64,000 nt of DNA from Alkalihalobacillus sp. LMS39 (GCF_022812285.1 NZ_CP093300.1:558001-622000), one strand, 5' to 3'. Shown: positions 1-11,077, counted from the stretch's first letter. The notes: a model not told the origin generated them from the sequence alone. Made by a program: numbers and translations.

Positions 1-2715
1 ATATATATTGCAGAGCAAAACAATTGTGAACTAGAAAAGCCGATTCTTTTTTCTGAATCGTTTCGCTATAAAAGCCCAGCTATTGCTCACCTAGAACAGC
101 ATTTTGATGCAAGACCAGCTGTTCTGTTTTCCGGTGAAAGTGATGTTTCGGTACTAACAGCTGTTCATCGCAGAGCAGAAGTAGAAGGAGTCGCACGTAC
201 CATTCTCAAGCTAGTGCGAGAGGACCACTATCGTTTTCGCGATATCGCTTTACTCATTCGTAATAGTGAGGAGTATCATCATTTAATTGAAACGATTTTC
301 AAAGATTATGAGATTCCCGTGTTCCTAGACCAAAAAAAATCGATGTTAAACCATCCGGTCGTAGAGTTTATGCGGTCCATCCTTGACATTTTCCAAGGGA
401 ATTGGCGATATGAGGCTGTCTTTCGTTGTTTGAAAACGGACTTATTATTAAATGGTCCAATTGATAACCAAGTTAGGGAAACGATCGATGTACTTGAAAA
501 CTATGTATTGGCATACGGTATCCAAGGTCATCGATGGTATGATGATAACCGCTGGAAATATAGACGCTTTCAAGCTATTGATGAGAATGAAGCAGTAAAA
601 ACCGATGACGAAGAGAAAATGGAGTCAAGGTTAAATGAGTTAAGACAAGTCATCGTACAGCCAGTGAGAAAGCTAGAAAAGAAATTGATGAAAAAAAATA
701 CGGTGCAAGAAAAATGTGAAGCGTTCTACTTATTTTTAGAAGAAGTGAACCTTCCCGCAAAACTTGAACAACTACGTGAAAAAGCGGTAGAAGAAGGACA
801 AGTAGAGGCTGCTCGTGAGCATGATCAAGTGTGGAATACTGTTGTTGGGTTATTTGATCAAATTGTTGAAATGATCGGAGAAGAAACGATTTCTTTTGAT
901 TTATTCAAAACGATGTTAGATACAGGTTTTGAAAGTATGACGTTTGCTATCGTGCCACCAGCGATTGACCAAGTACTCGTTGCTAGTATGGAACGGTCCC
1001 GTTTTTCAGATATACAAACGACGTTTATATTAGGAGTAAACGATGGTGTGATTCCTGCTAAGCCGAAGGAAGAAGGCGTGTTATCAGAACAAGAACGAGA
1101 CTGGTTTGACAAATTAGGAATGCCATTAGCACCTGGCAGTCGGCAACAATTACTTGATGAAGCTTTCTTGATTTATTTAGCCATGACAAGCCCAGCCAAG
1201 AAGTTGTATTTATCTTATCCACTTGCAGATGAAGAAGGAAAAACTCTACTTCCTTCAAATGTCATTAAACGAATGGAAGATGTCATACCTTCTGTCACGA
1301 AAGAGTTTATTATTAATGAACCAAATGAAGTCGCAGAAGAGCACCAACTTGATTTCGTTTCCAACCCGACAAAAACTCTGTCGTTTTTGTCTTACCAACT
1401 TCAAGCTTGGAAAAAAGGATACCCGATTTCGACTGTTTGGTGGGATGTCTATAACTGGTATGTTGAACATGAACAGACATCGAGGGCAAAAGCTGTGTTA
1501 TCAAGCTTATTTTATAAAAATGAAGCGAAGAAACTGGCAGCAAGTACAAGTCGTGCGCTTTACGGTGATCATATTAAAACAAGTGTATCTCGTATGGAGA
1601 AATATGAAAGCTGTGCTTTTTCACAGTTTGCATCACATGGTCTTAAGTTAAGAGAAAGGGAACTATTCCGCCTAGAAGCTCCTGACGTAGGAACGCTTTT
1701 TCATGCAGCATTAAAAATGGTAGCAGACCATCTAAGACAAGAAGGGATACATTGGGGACAATTATCAAAAGAGCAATGCGAACAATTGGCGAAAATGATG
1801 GTCGGACGATTAGCTCCAAAAATTCAACGGGAAATTCTCTTAAGTACAAATCGTTATCAATATATTACGAGAAAATTAGAGCAGGTCGTTGGACGGGCAT
1901 CGATAATTCTTCGTGACCATGCAAAGGTGAGTGGATTTTCTCCAGTTGGATTGGAAGTAGGGTTTGGACCGAGAGAACCTTTACCACCGATTCGATTTAC
2001 ATTGCCGAATGGCTGTACGATGGAATTAATCGGACGAATCGATCGTGTTGACCGAGCCGATGTTGAATCAGGTACATTACTTCGAATTATTGATTATAAA
2101 TCAAGTCAAAAGGCGTTACGACTTGATGAAGTGTATTATGGATTAACGTTACAAATGTTAGTTTATTTAGATGTTGTGCTGACGTTTGCGAAGCAGTGGA
2201 TCGGAACAGAGGCATTACCAGCGGGCGTGTTGTATTTCCATGTACACAATCCCTTGATTCAGTCTTCTAGTGCCATGTCAATTGAGAAAATTGAAGAAGA
2301 GATTTTCAAGTCTTTTAAAATGAAAGGTTTACTTTTAGCGAACGAAACATCGATAAGAGAAATGGACCATACGCTTGAGGCAGGGCACTCTGATATTATC
2401 CCTGTAGGATTAAAAAAGGATGGAAGCTTTTATAGCAATTCATCTGTTGTATCTACAGAACAATTTGATGAAGTAAGACAGTATTTACGAAAGAAAATGG
2501 TTCATATTGGTGAACGTCTAACAGAAGGTGTCATTGATATCAACCCTTATAAACTAAAAAAACAAACACCATGTACGTTTTGCGAATATCGTTCTCTTTG
2601 TCAGTTTGATACGGTTGAAACAAATGATTTTCGTGTATTAATTCCTCAAAAACAAGACGAGATACTAGAAATGATGCGCACTGAAGGAAGTGATCATAGT
2701 GAAAATAGCGGATAA
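1..2715 (+). CDS. addB: ATP-dependent helicase/nuclease subunit B (AddB), 5' end cut off by window
   Basis: AddB is the partner of AddA in the heterodimer that resects double-strand breaks up to Chi for recombination. The reading frame is open from the first base, so the gene starts left of the window and only about 904 C-terminal residues are seen; full AddB is usually about 1,160. The RecB-type nuclease motif is visible as GRIDRVD followed by IIDYKS near 2085-2105. The Fe-S cluster cysteines are visible as one Cys in YESC near 1612 and a C-x2-C-x5-C group at 2572-2601. It overlaps the start of addA, as expected for a co-translated pair. Identity is confident from motifs plus neighbour. Confidence 0.95.
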   Translation: MYIAEQNNCELEKPILFSESFRYKSPAIAHLEQHFDARPAVLFSGESDVSVLTAVHRRAEVEGVARTILKLVREDHYRFRDIALLIRNSEEYHHLIETIFKDYEIPVFLDQKKSMLNHPVVEFMRSILDIFQGNWRYEAVFRCLKTDLLLNGPIDNQVRETIDVLENYVLAYGIQGHRWYDDNRWKYRRFQAIDENEAVKTDDEEKMESRLNELRQVIVQPVRKLEKKLMKKNTVQEKCEAFYLFLEEVNLPAKLEQLREKAVEEGQVEAAREHDQVWNTVVGLFDQIVEMIGEETISFDLFKTMLDTGFESMTFAIVPPAIDQVLVASMERSRFSDIQTTFILGVNDGVIPAKPKEEGVLSEQERDWFDKLGMPLAPGSRQQLLDEAFLIYLAMTSPAKKLYLSYPLADEEGKTLLPSNVIKRMEDVIPSVTKEFIINEPNEVAEEHQLDFVSNPTKTLSFLSYQLQAWKKGYPISTVWWDVYNWYVEHEQTSRAKAVLSSLFYKNEAKKLAASTSRALYGDHIKTSVSRMEKYESCAFSQFASHGLKLRERELFRLEAPDVGTLFHAALKMVADHLRQEGIHWGQLSKEQCEQLAKMMVGRLAPKIQREILLSTNRYQYITRKLEQVVGRASIILRDHAKVSGFSPVGLEVGFGPREPLPPIRFTLPNGCTMELIGRIDRVDRADVESGTLLRIIDYKSSQKALRLDEVYYGLTLQMLVYLDVVLTFAKQWIGTEALPAGVLYFHVHNPLIQSSSAMSIEKIEEEIFKSFKMKGLLLANETSIREMDHTLEAGHSDIIPVGLKKDGSFYSNSSVVSTEQFDEVRQYLRKKMVHIGERLTEGVIDINPYKLKKQTPCTFCEYRSLCQFDTVETNDFRVLIPQKQDEILEMMRTEGSDHSENSG

Positions 2716-5700
2716 ACCAGCTGGTAGTCAGTGGACGGACGAACAATGGCAAGCCATTGATGCGTCAGGAAACAATATATTAGTTGCAGCAGCAGCGGGA
2801 AGTGGAAAAACAGCCGTATTAGTCGAGAGAATTATTCGCAAGGTTACGAATAAAGATAACCCGATAGATGTCGACAGACTACTTATAGCTACGTTTACGA
2901 ATGCGGCAGCAAGTGAAATGCGAAAACGAATTGGAGAAGCGATTGAAAAAGAGCTTGTACGCCAACCATCATCTCTTCATTTACGTCGACAGCTTTCTTT
3001 AATAAATCGAGCGAATATCTCGACATTGCATTCATTTTGTATGGAAGTTATCCGCCAATATTACTATAGCATTGACATTGATCCAGCGTTTCGAATTGCG
3101 GATGATACAGAAGCCGAATTGCTAAGAGAAGAAGTAATGGAGCAATTATTTGAAGAGGAATATGGAAAAGCAGACAATGACGTCTTTTATGATGTCGTTG
3201 ACCGCTATAGTAGTGATAGAAGTGATCTTGAGCTTCAAGTTCTTATCCGGAAATTATACGATTTTTCAAGGGCACACCCTTCACCTGCAGCATGGTTATT
3301 GCAACTGCGGGACAATTATCAGGTACCAACAGAAACAGTAATAGACGAACTTCCTTGGACAAAAGATTTAATGGAAGACCTACAGCTTCAACTTGCTGGG
3401 TGTATCGCTATGATAAAACAAGGCTTAGAAATAACGAAACAGCCTGGTGGGCCAGACGCGTATGCGCAAAATTTTGATGATGATCTACAAATGATTGAAA
3501 AACTTCAACAAGCAAACTCGTGGAATGCGTTATATGAGCAGTTTGCCGATTTGAAGTTCTCGACCTTAAAGCGAATAAAAAAAGATGATGCTGTTGATAG
3601 TTTTTTACAAGAAAAAGCGAAACAGATTCGTGAAAAAGTAAAAAAACGAATCGGAAAACTTCAAAAAGAGTTGTTTCGGCGGTCTCCAGATGCTTTTATA
3701 AAAGATATCCAAGAAATGGCGCCGATAGTAACAACATTAGTTGACCTTGTCCTAACGTTTTCCCGACGTTACCAAGAGGTGAAAAAAGAAAAAGGTCTCG
3801 TTGACTTTGCAGACCTTGAGCATTTTGCTTTAAATATTCTTGCTAAACCAACGGAAACAGGCAAATATGAGCCAACAGAGGCGGCGTTAGATTATCAGGA
3901 GAAATTTACTGAAGTTCTTGTAGATGAGTACCAAGATACAAATTTAGTGCAAGAAACAATTTTACGCCTTGTTACAAAAGAAAATAACATGTTTATGGTT
4001 GGGGATGTGAAGCAAAGTATTTACCGGTTCCGTTTAGCTGAACCAGGACTGTTTTTGCATAAATATAAAGAGTTCGTAAAATTTGGTGATGGTTCGGGTT
4101 GGAAAATTGATTTAGCGCGAAATTTCAGAAGCCGGGCAGAAGTACTTGATGCAACAAACTTTATTTTTAGACAAACAATGGATGAAGAAGTTGGGGAAAT
4201 TGCTTATGATGACGATGCGGAATTAAAGCTTGGAGCGGCTTATCCTGATTATGAAAATACGAAAACAGAGCTACTGCTTGTCAACAAAGGAGAACCAGTC
4301 ACTGAATCTTCAGCTGATGAAGACGATGTTGATATTGATGAGGAAGAAGAACTTGAAACAGCGCAATTAGAATCTCGATTTATTGCGAAGCAAATTAAAG
4401 AACTTATCGAATCTTCTCATCAAGTGTACGACCATAAGTTAGGGCAATTTCGAAACATTGCCTATCGAGATATTGTCATTTTAATGAGGTCAATGCCTTG
4501 GGCACAAACGATGACAGAGGAATTTAAACAATACGGTATTCCTGTTTATGCCGATTTAGCTTCAGGTTATTTTGAAGCAACTGAAGTGGCTGTTATGATG
4601 TCTCTTTTAAAAATCATCGATAACCCGTATCAGGACATTCCATTTGCATCCGTATTACGGTCGCCTATTGTTGGACTAGATGAAGAACAGCTAGCCCAAA
4701 TTCGCGTGGAAAAACCGAAAGGACTTTACTACGAAGCGTTTTGTGAAGCTCTTCAATCTTTTCCGAATGGGAAAACAAAAGAAACATTGCAACAATTTGC
4801 ACATCAACTTCAAACGTGGCGGACGCTCGCAAGACAAGGGTCATTATCACAGTTGATCTGGCAGTTGTATCGAGATACAGGCTACTATGACTTCGTTGGG
4901 GGAATTGCGGCTGGTAAACAAAGACAAGCCAATCTTCGTGCTTTATATGAACGTGCTAGAAGATATGAAGAAACATCATTTCGTGGTTTATTTCGCTTTT
5001 TACGGTTTATTGAGCGAATGCAAGAGCGTGGTGATGATTTAGGTACCGCAAGAGCATTAGGAGAACAAGAAGACGTTGTACGGATGATGACAATTCATAA
5101 AAGTAAAGGATTAGAGTTTCCGGTTGTCTTTGTTGCGGGGTTAGCGAAGCCATTTAATATGATGGATATGCGTAGTAAAGTATTATTACACAAAGAACTC
5201 GGTTTTGGCTCGAAATACATTCATCCGAAGTTACGGATTTCGTATCCGAGCTTACCTCAACTAGCAATGAAAAAGCGAATGCATCATGAAATGATAGCGG
5301 AAGAAATGCGAGTGCTATATGTTGCATTAACACGAGCGAAAGAAAAGCTATACCTAGTAGGGACGGTAAAAGACGCCCAAAAAGCGTTAGCAAAATGGAG
5401 TATGTATGGGACACACGAGCAATGGTTGTTACCAGCTTATGACAGAATTGAGGCGACATGTTATTTAGATTGGGTTGGACCAGCCGTTATGAGACATAAG
5501 GATGCGGTATCTTTTGTAGAAGAAGAAGGTGGCTATGGCCCTGTTTATGAAGATACCTCAAGGTGGAGTGTTTCAATTATAGAAAAGCAACAGTTAGTTG
5601 GAACGATTCAGGATGATATCGAAAAAGATAGATCATTTTTACTAGCAATTTCTGCATGGGAACAAGTAGAATCGAAAGGTGAAGATGAAGGTGAAGTAAA

Positions 5701-6409
5701 GAAACGTCTGGAATATAAATACCCTCATCATCTTTCTACCATCTCTAGATCAAAGCAATCGGTAACCGAGATTAAACGAGACCGTTCGATTGGAGAGGAG
5801 CATCAAGAAATCCCAGGGTTTAAAGCAACGTTAGCAGACCGTCCAAGATTTCTGCAACAACAATCACTCACACCAGCTGAAAAAGGAACAGCGATGCACC
5901 TTGTCATGCAGCACGTACCGCTCAATCAAGAGATAACAATAGAGATAGTGAAAAACTTGCTTGACCGTATGGTTCATCATGAGTTGCTGACTGAACAACA
6001 AGCTTCTATTATTGAACCAGAAGCGATTGTTGAATTTTTTGAAAGTGAAATCGGCAAACGGTTGTTAACAGCTTCTTTTATCCGTCGTGAAATTCCGTTT
6101 AGTTTTTCATTGTCCGCACACGAAGCGTATAAAGAGTGGCCAACAGAACAACAAGAAACGGTTCTTGTCCAAGGGGTTATTGATTGTTTATTTAAAGATG
6201 AGTTCGGCGTAGTGTTGCTAGATTATAAGACAGATGCCATTCTAACCCGATTTAAAGGTGGGTTTGCTGAAGCAGAGCCGATTTTAAAAGAACGATATCA
6301 AGTTCAAATTGAGCTTTATTCAAAAGCGTTAGAAGGGATTGTCAAAGAGTCGATTACGGAAAAATATTTGTTCTTTTTTGATGGAAGTCATTTGGTTGAA
6401 ATGAAATAG
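2699..6409 (+). CDS. addA: ATP-dependent helicase/nuclease subunit A (AddA)
   Basis: AddA supplies the SF1 (UvrD-like) helicase motor and a second nuclease of the AddAB end-resection complex. Visible motifs in order are QW (Q motif), AAAAGSGKTAVL (Walker A, about residue 30), TFTNAAASEM, STLHSFC, VDEYQDTN (about 411), VGDVKQSIYRFR, TIHKSKGLEFPVVF (about 797), VALTRAKEKLYL and the nuclease LLDYKTD (about 1175). The 1,236-residue length fits the family. I chose GTG at 2699 because AAGGAAG at 2684-2690 is correctly spaced; an upstream GTG at 2690 overlaps that site. The start lies inside addB, and sbcD follows 13 bp after the stop. Confidence 0.96.
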   Translation: MKIADKPAGSQWTDEQWQAIDASGNNILVAAAAGSGKTAVLVERIIRKVTNKDNPIDVDRLLIATFTNAAASEMRKRIGEAIEKELVRQPSSLHLRRQLSLINRANISTLHSFCMEVIRQYYYSIDIDPAFRIADDTEAELLREEVMEQLFEEEYGKADNDVFYDVVDRYSSDRSDLELQVLIRKLYDFSRAHPSPAAWLLQLRDNYQVPTETVIDELPWTKDLMEDLQLQLAGCIAMIKQGLEITKQPGGPDAYAQNFDDDLQMIEKLQQANSWNALYEQFADLKFSTLKRIKKDDAVDSFLQEKAKQIREKVKKRIGKLQKELFRRSPDAFIKDIQEMAPIVTTLVDLVLTFSRRYQEVKKEKGLVDFADLEHFALNILAKPTETGKYEPTEAALDYQEKFTEVLVDEYQDTNLVQETILRLVTKENNMFMVGDVKQSIYRFRLAEPGLFLHKYKEFVKFGDGSGWKIDLARNFRSRAEVLDATNFIFRQTMDEEVGEIAYDDDAELKLGAAYPDYENTKTELLLVNKGEPVTESSADEDDVDIDEEEELETAQLESRFIAKQIKELIESSHQVYDHKLGQFRNIAYRDIVILMRSMPWAQTMTEEFKQYGIPVYADLASGYFEATEVAVMMSLLKIIDNPYQDIPFASVLRSPIVGLDEEQLAQIRVEKPKGLYYEAFCEALQSFPNGKTKETLQQFAHQLQTWRTLARQGSLSQLIWQLYRDTGYYDFVGGIAAGKQRQANLRALYERARRYEETSFRGLFRFLRFIERMQERGDDLGTARALGEQEDVVRMMTIHKSKGLEFPVVFVAGLAKPFNMMDMRSKVLLHKELGFGSKYIHPKLRISYPSLPQLAMKKRMHHEMIAEEMRVLYVALTRAKEKLYLVGTVKDAQKALAKWSMYGTHEQWLLPAYDRIEATCYLDWVGPAVMRHKDAVSFVEEEGGYGPVYEDTSRWSVSIIEKQQLVGTIQDDIEKDRSFLLAISAWEQVESKGEDEGEVKKRLEYKYPHHLSTISRSKQSVTEIKRDRSIGEEHQEIPGFKATLADRPRFLQQQSLTPAEKGTAMHLVMQHVPLNQEITIEIVKNLLDRMVHHELLTEQQASIIEPEAIVEFFESEIGKRLLTASFIRREIPFSFSLSAHEAYKEWPTEQQETVLVQGVIDCLFKDEFGVVLLDYKTDAILTRFKGGFAEAEPILKERYQVQIELYSKALEGIVKESITEKYLFFFDGSHLVEMK

Positions 6410-6422
6410 AAGGAGTGGTTTC

Positions 6423-7595
6423 ATGCGAATTTTGCATACGGCAGATTGGCACTTAGGACGAACGTTAGAAGGAAGAAGTCGTCTTGAGGAACAAGCACAA
6501 TTTTTAGATGAACTCCATGAGATTGTGATACGGGAACAAGTAGATGTTGTTTTAATGGCAGGTGATGTATTTGATACAGTCAATCCGCCTGCAGCAGCAG
6601 AACAACTTTTCTATGAAAGTATGGCTCGAATCTCTAATAAAGGAAAGTGCCCAATCGTAGTTATTGCCGGTAACCATGATAATCCAGACCGTCTTACGGC
6701 TTCTTCACCATTAGCTTTAGAACAAAATATTACGATTATTGGCTATCCTTTATCTACCATTGTCAAAGTTCCAATTATCCGGACAAAAGAAGAATTACGG
6801 GTAGCCGCTTTAGCTTATCCTTCAGAATCGCGTTTAAATGAAGTATTAGCTGATTCTGTTGATGAGGTGCTTTTACGAGATGAGTATGACAAGCGTGTTC
6901 GTTATCTCTTATCTAAAATGGCCGAACAATTTTCAAAAGAAGCGGTAAATGTAGCGATGAGCCATATTTACGTAGCTGGAAGTGATTCAACAGAATCAGA
7001 GCGTCCGATTGAAGTAGGTGGAGCGTATACTGTTCGGTCTACGAGTTTACCAGAGTTAGCTCAATACGTTGCGCTTGGTCATCTTCATCGGCCACAAGAT
7101 GTGAAAAAAGCTCCAACAATAGCGAGGTATTCTGGTTCACCAATAGCTTTTAGTTTTTCAGAAGCAGGTTATGCGAAATCCGTTTCGATTGTTGATGTTG
7201 AACCTGGAAAACCGGCTACCGTATCTGAAATCTATTTATCAAGTGGAAAACCGCTTGTTCGCTGGAAAGCACAAAATGGAATTGCGGAAGTATATGAGTG
7301 GCTAGATGAAGGAAAAGACAAAAATGCCTGGGTTGACCTTGAAGTTCATGTCGACCATAGTTTATCGATCGAAGAAATTCATCGGCTCAGAAAGCTTCAT
7401 TCAGGTTTGATTCATATTCGCCCTGTTTATAAAGAAATGGACAAGCAGGTTGAAGTGGTTTCCTCTAAAGTTCCACTAGATGAAATGTTTATGAGGTTTT
7501 ATAAAAAGCAAACCGGTGGAGCAGAACCTGAACAGGATGTTATTCGATTGTTTTTGGAACTTGTCAATGAACAAGTAGAGGAGGATGTGAAATGA
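6423..7595 (+). CDS. sbcD: exonuclease SbcCD, nuclease subunit D
   Basis: SbcD (Mre11 family) is the metallophosphoesterase subunit that cleaves hairpins and protein-blocked DNA ends with SbcC. The phosphoesterase motifs are all present: HTADWHLG near residue 5, MAGDVFD near 48, VIAGNHDNPDR near 82 and ALGHLHRPQ near 220. At 390 residues it has the usual length. A good AGAAGGAG ribosome-binding site precedes the ATG. The last four bases overlap the sbcC start (ATGA), indicating translational coupling. It continues the addAB block, the order also seen in Bacillus subtilis. Confidence 0.95.
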   Translation: MRILHTADWHLGRTLEGRSRLEEQAQFLDELHEIVIREQVDVVLMAGDVFDTVNPPAAAEQLFYESMARISNKGKCPIVVIAGNHDNPDRLTASSPLALEQNITIIGYPLSTIVKVPIIRTKEELRVAALAYPSESRLNEVLADSVDEVLLRDEYDKRVRYLLSKMAEQFSKEAVNVAMSHIYVAGSDSTESERPIEVGGAYTVRSTSLPELAQYVALGHLHRPQDVKKAPTIARYSGSPIAFSFSEAGYAKSVSIVDVEPGKPATVSEIYLSSGKPLVRWKAQNGIAEVYEWLDEGKDKNAWVDLEVHVDHSLSIEEIHRLRKLHSGLIHIRPVYKEMDKQVEVVSSKVPLDEMFMRFYKKQTGGAEPEQDVIRLFLELVNEQVEEDVK

Positions 7596-10500
7596 AGCCG
7601 ATCCAACTCAAAGTAGCAGGCCTTCATAGTTTTCGTGAGGAACAAACCGTTGATTTCACAAAACTATGTGAAGGTGGCGTATTTGGTATATTTGGTCCGA
7701 CCGGTAGTGGGAAATCGTCATTATTAGATGCGATGACACTTGCTCTTTACGGAAAAGTCGAACGTGCGACAAACAATACACAAGGCATTATGAACCATGC
7801 CGAAGATCTTGTGTTTGTTTCATTTACATTTGACTTAAGTAGCCAAGAAGGGACAAAACGATTCCAGGTGGAACGGAGCTTTAAGCGAACCGGAGATAAC
7901 ACGGTGAAAACAACACATTGTCGTTTTGTTGAAAAACAAGAAGAGACGATTGTGTTAGCGGATAAAACAAGTGAAGTAAATCAAGCGATCCAAGATTTAT
8001 TAGGTCTTTCCATAGATGATTTTACGAGAGCTGTTGTGTTACCACAAGGAAAGTTTGCTGAGTTTTTATCATTAAAAGGAACAGAGCGTCGTCAAATGTT
8101 GCAGCGCTTATTTCATCTTGAAAAATATGGGGATGAATTACATCTTAAATTGCGAAGTCGACTGCAGCGTTCTCAAAATGAGCGAAATGAAATTCAAGCA
8201 GAACAAGCAGGACTTGGTGATGCTTCAAAAGAAGCGCTAGAGGCGGCAATGAAACGCTCTGAAGATTGCGAGAAAAAAGTTCAGGAAAGTCAAGAAGCAT
8301 TAAAGGATGCAGAAAAGGCGTTGGAGCACACTAGAAAAATTTGGGAGTGGCAATCTGAAAAACAACAAGCTGTGACACAACGCAAACAGCTTGAACAAGA
8401 AAGCTCCTTAATTGAAACATATAAACAAACATTGGCCCTTCATGAAAAAGCGGGTCGTCTATTTCCATATGTAGAAGAGCTGAAAGCAAGTGAACAAAAG
8501 AAAGTCGATTGGACACGGAAGTTTGAAAATGCCCAAACGCAAGAACAGCATATTGCAAGAGTGTATGAGGAAAAAGAAGAAGCTTATGCAAAAGCGAAAA
8601 CAGCACGTGAACAAAATGAGCCTATATGGCTTGTGAAACAAGAGCAATTCACGCGAGCTCTTGAACTTAAACAATGGATAGAGCAAGAACAGAAGCAAGT
8701 AAATGAAAGTACAGAAACGGTAGAAGCGGTTAAGCTTAATCTAAAAAATACCGAAGAACAAATCGAGAAAGAAACACAATTAAAATCAAAAGGTGAACAA
8801 AGGCAAAAGGAATTACAGCAACAGCTATCAGAACTTACCATTTCGGCAGATGAGCGCAATCAAATGTATGATGCCATCGATGGGAAAAAGACATTGGATC
8901 AATTCCTTAAACAACAGACTGACTTCGAAACCGAGTATAAAGAAAAACGAGAACAGTTACGAATCGAAGAAGAAAAAGAAAACCGGTGGAAGAACGAACT
9001 AGAAGAGGGAAAAGAAAAAATTATTCAATTGTTTTTCCAAACCGATACTCTTTATCAAATGGCATGTGATGCTGAAAGGAAAATGGAACAGTTTCTTTCT
9101 GTCGCAAAACAATGCTTTGAAGATGAAAAAAAGAAGCTAGAAGAACAAAAAGTACAACATTTAGCGTTGCAATTATCAGAGCAATTAGAACCGGGGCAAC
9201 CATGTCCTGTTTGTGGATCAGAGGAACACCCAAACAAAAGTGGGGAACCTGAGCCGTATGTTGTGAATGAACAAAAGCATCAGCAATTAGACCAATGGCA
9301 ACGAGACGTTAACGACTGGCAGCATCAAGTGAAACAAGGAAAGTGGCAATTAGAACGCATCTCAGAAGATATCATCAACGATGTTTCTAAAGAGGAAATC
9401 GCTCTTCCAGCTGCGACTGTTGATTTAGAGAAAGACGCAATATCACCCTTGACTTATGAAGAATTAGAGGAACAAAGAAAAACGATTGAGTCCGAAGTAA
9501 AAAACATGATTAGCCAAGTAGCGGACCTCGATAAAGTGGTAAAAGCAGAAATTGTAAACTATCGACACGCGGTAGAAAAGAGAAAACAACTCCATGTGAT
9601 TGCAACTGAAAGAAGGCAAGATCTCCAATCAATTGCCGAAAAAGGAAAAGAAAACGCGGAAAAAATAAAGAGAGAACGAACACGCTGGGAAAAGACGTTT
9701 CCACTTTTTTCTTTGGCCTCTCTCCAAGAGTCTTTTGAAAAAATGAAAGAAACAGAAAGAAAAGCGGAAGATGTTAAAAAGAGACTGGAAGCTAGTATTC
9801 CGTTCCTAGAACAAAAAGAAAAAGACATTCAACAATTGCTTGAAGCAAGAAACGAGCTATCCCGTAAAGAAGCTAGTCTTGTTTCACAAGTCGAACAAAT
9901 GGAGAAAGCATTGCAGCAAAAGCAAAGCCAACTCGAAAGCATCGTCGGTGACCAAGAGCCAAATGAGCTTATGCTAGAAGTGAAACAGCAACTAAAGCAA
10001 TTAAAAACTGGCGAAGAAATCGCATATCAGGAATATGAAAACGTAAGGAAACAATGGCAAGAGGCCAAACAACAATTTGCAATTGCAAAAGAAGCAAAAA
10101 CAGAAGCTGTTACTAGATATGATCAAGCTTTAAAAAAATGGCAAGAACAACAGACAGATAGTTCTTTTGCGACGGCTGAAAAAGTAGAGAATGCAATTTT
10201 GCCTACTGAGGAATTAAAGCAAATCAGTGAAAAAATTGAAACGTACACTGATAAAGTGAAACAAGTTCATCATACAATCGAGAGACTTGATGAAGCACTT
10301 CAAGGTCGTACGATTACAGAGGAAGATTGGCACAAACAAAATGAACTTGTTCATGAAGGGAAAGAAGCTTTGCATAAAGCAAGAGAAGAAAAAGGTGCGG
10401 CGATTGAAGCAGTAAATGAGCTTTCTCAAAAACATGAACGATACACAAAATTAGAAACACGAAGAGAAGAATTAAACAATAAAATTGAAACGTACGGGAA

Positions 10501-10993
10501 ATTACAAACCGTTATGCGAGGAAATACGTTTGTTGAATTTATGGCAGAAGAGCAACTCGTTCAAGTAAGTCGAGAAGCGTCAGAACGATTGCTCGTTTTA
10601 ACAAGAGGCCGTTATGCGATTGAAGTTGATTCGGCTGGAGGTTTTATCATACGTGATGATGCGAACGGCGGCATTAAACGTCCTGTTACATCATTGTCTG
10701 GAGGCGAAACATTCCTCACTTCACTTGCCTTAGCACTTTCATTATCGTCATCCATTCAATTGCGTGGACAATTTCCTTTAGAATTTTTCTTTCTTGATGA
10801 AGGTTTTGGAACGCTTGACCAAGATTTATTGGATACGGTTGTCACGTCTTTAGAAAAACTTCACACTTCAAAATTATCAGTCGGCATCATTAGTCATGTC
10901 CCAGAACTGCAAGCTAGATTACCTAGAAAACTAATGGTAACACCGGCAGAACCAAGTGGGAAAGGAAGCACCGTTTCAATTGAATCGATGTAA
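7592..10993 (+). CDS. sbcC: exonuclease SbcCD, ATPase subunit C
   Basis: SbcC is the Rad50-type SMC ATPase that tethers DNA ends and gates SbcD. The N-terminal Walker A is FGPTGSGKSSLLDAM (about residue 35). Two long glutamate/lysine-rich coiled coils flank the zinc hook CPVCGSEEHP (about residue 538). The C-terminal lobe has the signature LSGGETFLTSLALALS (about 1035) and Walker B FFLDEGFGTLD (about 1065). The 1,133-residue length fits. It is the last gene of the recombination block and is followed by a hairpin at 10999-11036. The many antisense open frames within its coiled coil come from codon bias. Confidence 0.95.
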   Translation: MKPIQLKVAGLHSFREEQTVDFTKLCEGGVFGIFGPTGSGKSSLLDAMTLALYGKVERATNNTQGIMNHAEDLVFVSFTFDLSSQEGTKRFQVERSFKRTGDNTVKTTHCRFVEKQEETIVLADKTSEVNQAIQDLLGLSIDDFTRAVVLPQGKFAEFLSLKGTERRQMLQRLFHLEKYGDELHLKLRSRLQRSQNERNEIQAEQAGLGDASKEALEAAMKRSEDCEKKVQESQEALKDAEKALEHTRKIWEWQSEKQQAVTQRKQLEQESSLIETYKQTLALHEKAGRLFPYVEELKASEQKKVDWTRKFENAQTQEQHIARVYEEKEEAYAKAKTAREQNEPIWLVKQEQFTRALELKQWIEQEQKQVNESTETVEAVKLNLKNTEEQIEKETQLKSKGEQRQKELQQQLSELTISADERNQMYDAIDGKKTLDQFLKQQTDFETEYKEKREQLRIEEEKENRWKNELEEGKEKIIQLFFQTDTLYQMACDAERKMEQFLSVAKQCFEDEKKKLEEQKVQHLALQLSEQLEPGQPCPVCGSEEHPNKSGEPEPYVVNEQKHQQLDQWQRDVNDWQHQVKQGKWQLERISEDIINDVSKEEIALPAATVDLEKDAISPLTYEELEEQRKTIESEVKNMISQVADLDKVVKAEIVNYRHAVEKRKQLHVIATERRQDLQSIAEKGKENAEKIKRERTRWEKTFPLFSLASLQESFEKMKETERKAEDVKKRLEASIPFLEQKEKDIQQLLEARNELSRKEASLVSQVEQMEKALQQKQSQLESIVGDQEPNELMLEVKQQLKQLKTGEEIAYQEYENVRKQWQEAKQQFAIAKEAKTEAVTRYDQALKKWQEQQTDSSFATAEKVENAILPTEELKQISEKIETYTDKVKQVHHTIERLDEALQGRTITEEDWHKQNELVHEGKEALHKAREEKGAAIEAVNELSQKHERYTKLETRREELNNKIETYGKLQTVMRGNTFVEFMAEEQLVQVSREASERLLVLTRGRYAIEVDSAGGFIIRDDANGGIKRPVTSLSGGETFLTSLALALSLSSSIQLRGQFPLEFFFLDEGFGTLDQDLLDTVVTSLEKLHTSKLSVGIISHVPELQARLPRKLMVTPAEPSGKGSTVSIESM

Positions 10994-10998
10994 GGGAA

Positions 10999-11036
10999 AG
11001 TGTCACAAAGTTAGGTAGAGACTTTGTGACACTTGT
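10999..11036 (+). terminator. terminator after sbcC
   Basis: GTGTCACAAAGT (11000-11011) pairs perfectly with ACTTTGTGACAC (11021-11032) across a 9-nt loop. The following T tract is interrupted (TTGTTGTTT), so it may be weaker than usual. Confidence 0.75.
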
Positions 11037-11077
11037 TGTTTGTATAGATGACTGTGAGGTATGGTGTAACGATCACC

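Noticed and set aside
8331-10435. Long antisense open frames in sbcC
   Set aside because: They mirror the Glu/Lys/Gln-rich coiled coil and lack start signals.
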